Program-made: the position numbers and the translations under genes
Origin: Pseudomonas viridiflava
GTDB lineage: Bacteria; Pseudomonadota; Gammaproteobacteria; Pseudomonadales; Pseudomonadaceae
DNA: 64,000 nt
NCBI RefSeq assembly: GCF_900582195.1
Contig: NZ_UTHA01000184.1
Span: 1-64,000, forward strand
Direction of reading: 5' to 3'
Part shown: in pieces, positions 63,973 through 64,000 of the stretch
Layout of the letters: each line of letters starts with the position of its first letter
Position numbering within the stretch: the first letter of the stretch is position 1
The notes under the pieces: model-generated
What the model saw: only the letters and a program-made list of their open reading frames with translations
The model's database searches: none
What the model was told of the DNA's origin: nothing

Positions 63973-64000
63973 ACTGGCGACGAACTGTCAGGCACTCTGC

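Overview
The window is chromosomal DNA of a Pseudomonas of the fluorescens group. The backbone order acsA - aotJQMOP - argR - aruCFGDBE - ltaE - alaS - lysC - csrA - tRNA-Ser/tRNA-Arg - mgtE - amrZ matches the known Pseudomonas arrangement. REP-type palindromes with the core GTGGGAGCGAGCTTGCTCGC fill many intergenic gaps, which is typical of this group. Most backbone genes are on the minus strand.

1-16.3 kb: an integrated element of about 15.8 kb bounded by a tRNA-Arg(CCT) gene (16205-16281) and a second copy of that tRNA's 3' half (410-463). It has a tyrosine recombinase, an excisionase-like protein, small helix-turn-helix and replication-type genes, short overlapping phage-like cistrons, a terminase-small-subunit-like protein and a lone lambda-type tail assembly protein I. 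It has no portal, capsid, large terminase or lysis genes, so it is either a degraded prophage or a phage satellite. It carries defence-like cargo in A+T-richer blocks: a membrane protein plus Mrr-like nuclease pair, a RelE-like toxin-antitoxin candidate, an unrecognised pair (300-residue protein plus four-helix membrane protein), and an AbiJ-like protein at the tRNA edge beside a serine recombinase.

16.5-27.8 kb: small membrane proteins, phnN, amrZ, mgtE, a secreted protein, three tandem tRNA-Arg(ACG), tRNA-Ser(GCT), csrA/rsmA, lysC with an internal start, alaS, ltaE, and a type II lumazine synthase under an FMN riboswitch.

27.9-52 kb: arginine catabolism and transport. The aru/ast operon converts arginine to glutamate by the succinyltransferase route, and the aot operon imports arginine and ornithine. 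ArgR controls both, and candidate ArgR boxes lie before aruC and aotJ. Between argR and aruC, on the opposite strand, is a 2605-codon gene for a giant toxin-like protein with five ~300-residue LRR units. acsA follows.

52.4-64 kb: a DUF2790 protein, nrdB without an adjacent nrdA, a small A+T-rich insertion (RelA/SpoT-domain protein divergent from an HNH nuclease), an unrecognised protein, a tandemly duplicated two-gene unit (DUF6933 protein plus periplasmic protein, twice), a TauE/SafE exporter with a divergent AraC regulator, and a short helix-turn-helix protein.

All calls come from reading the sequence. No database search was possible, so family names rest on recognised motifs, length and context.
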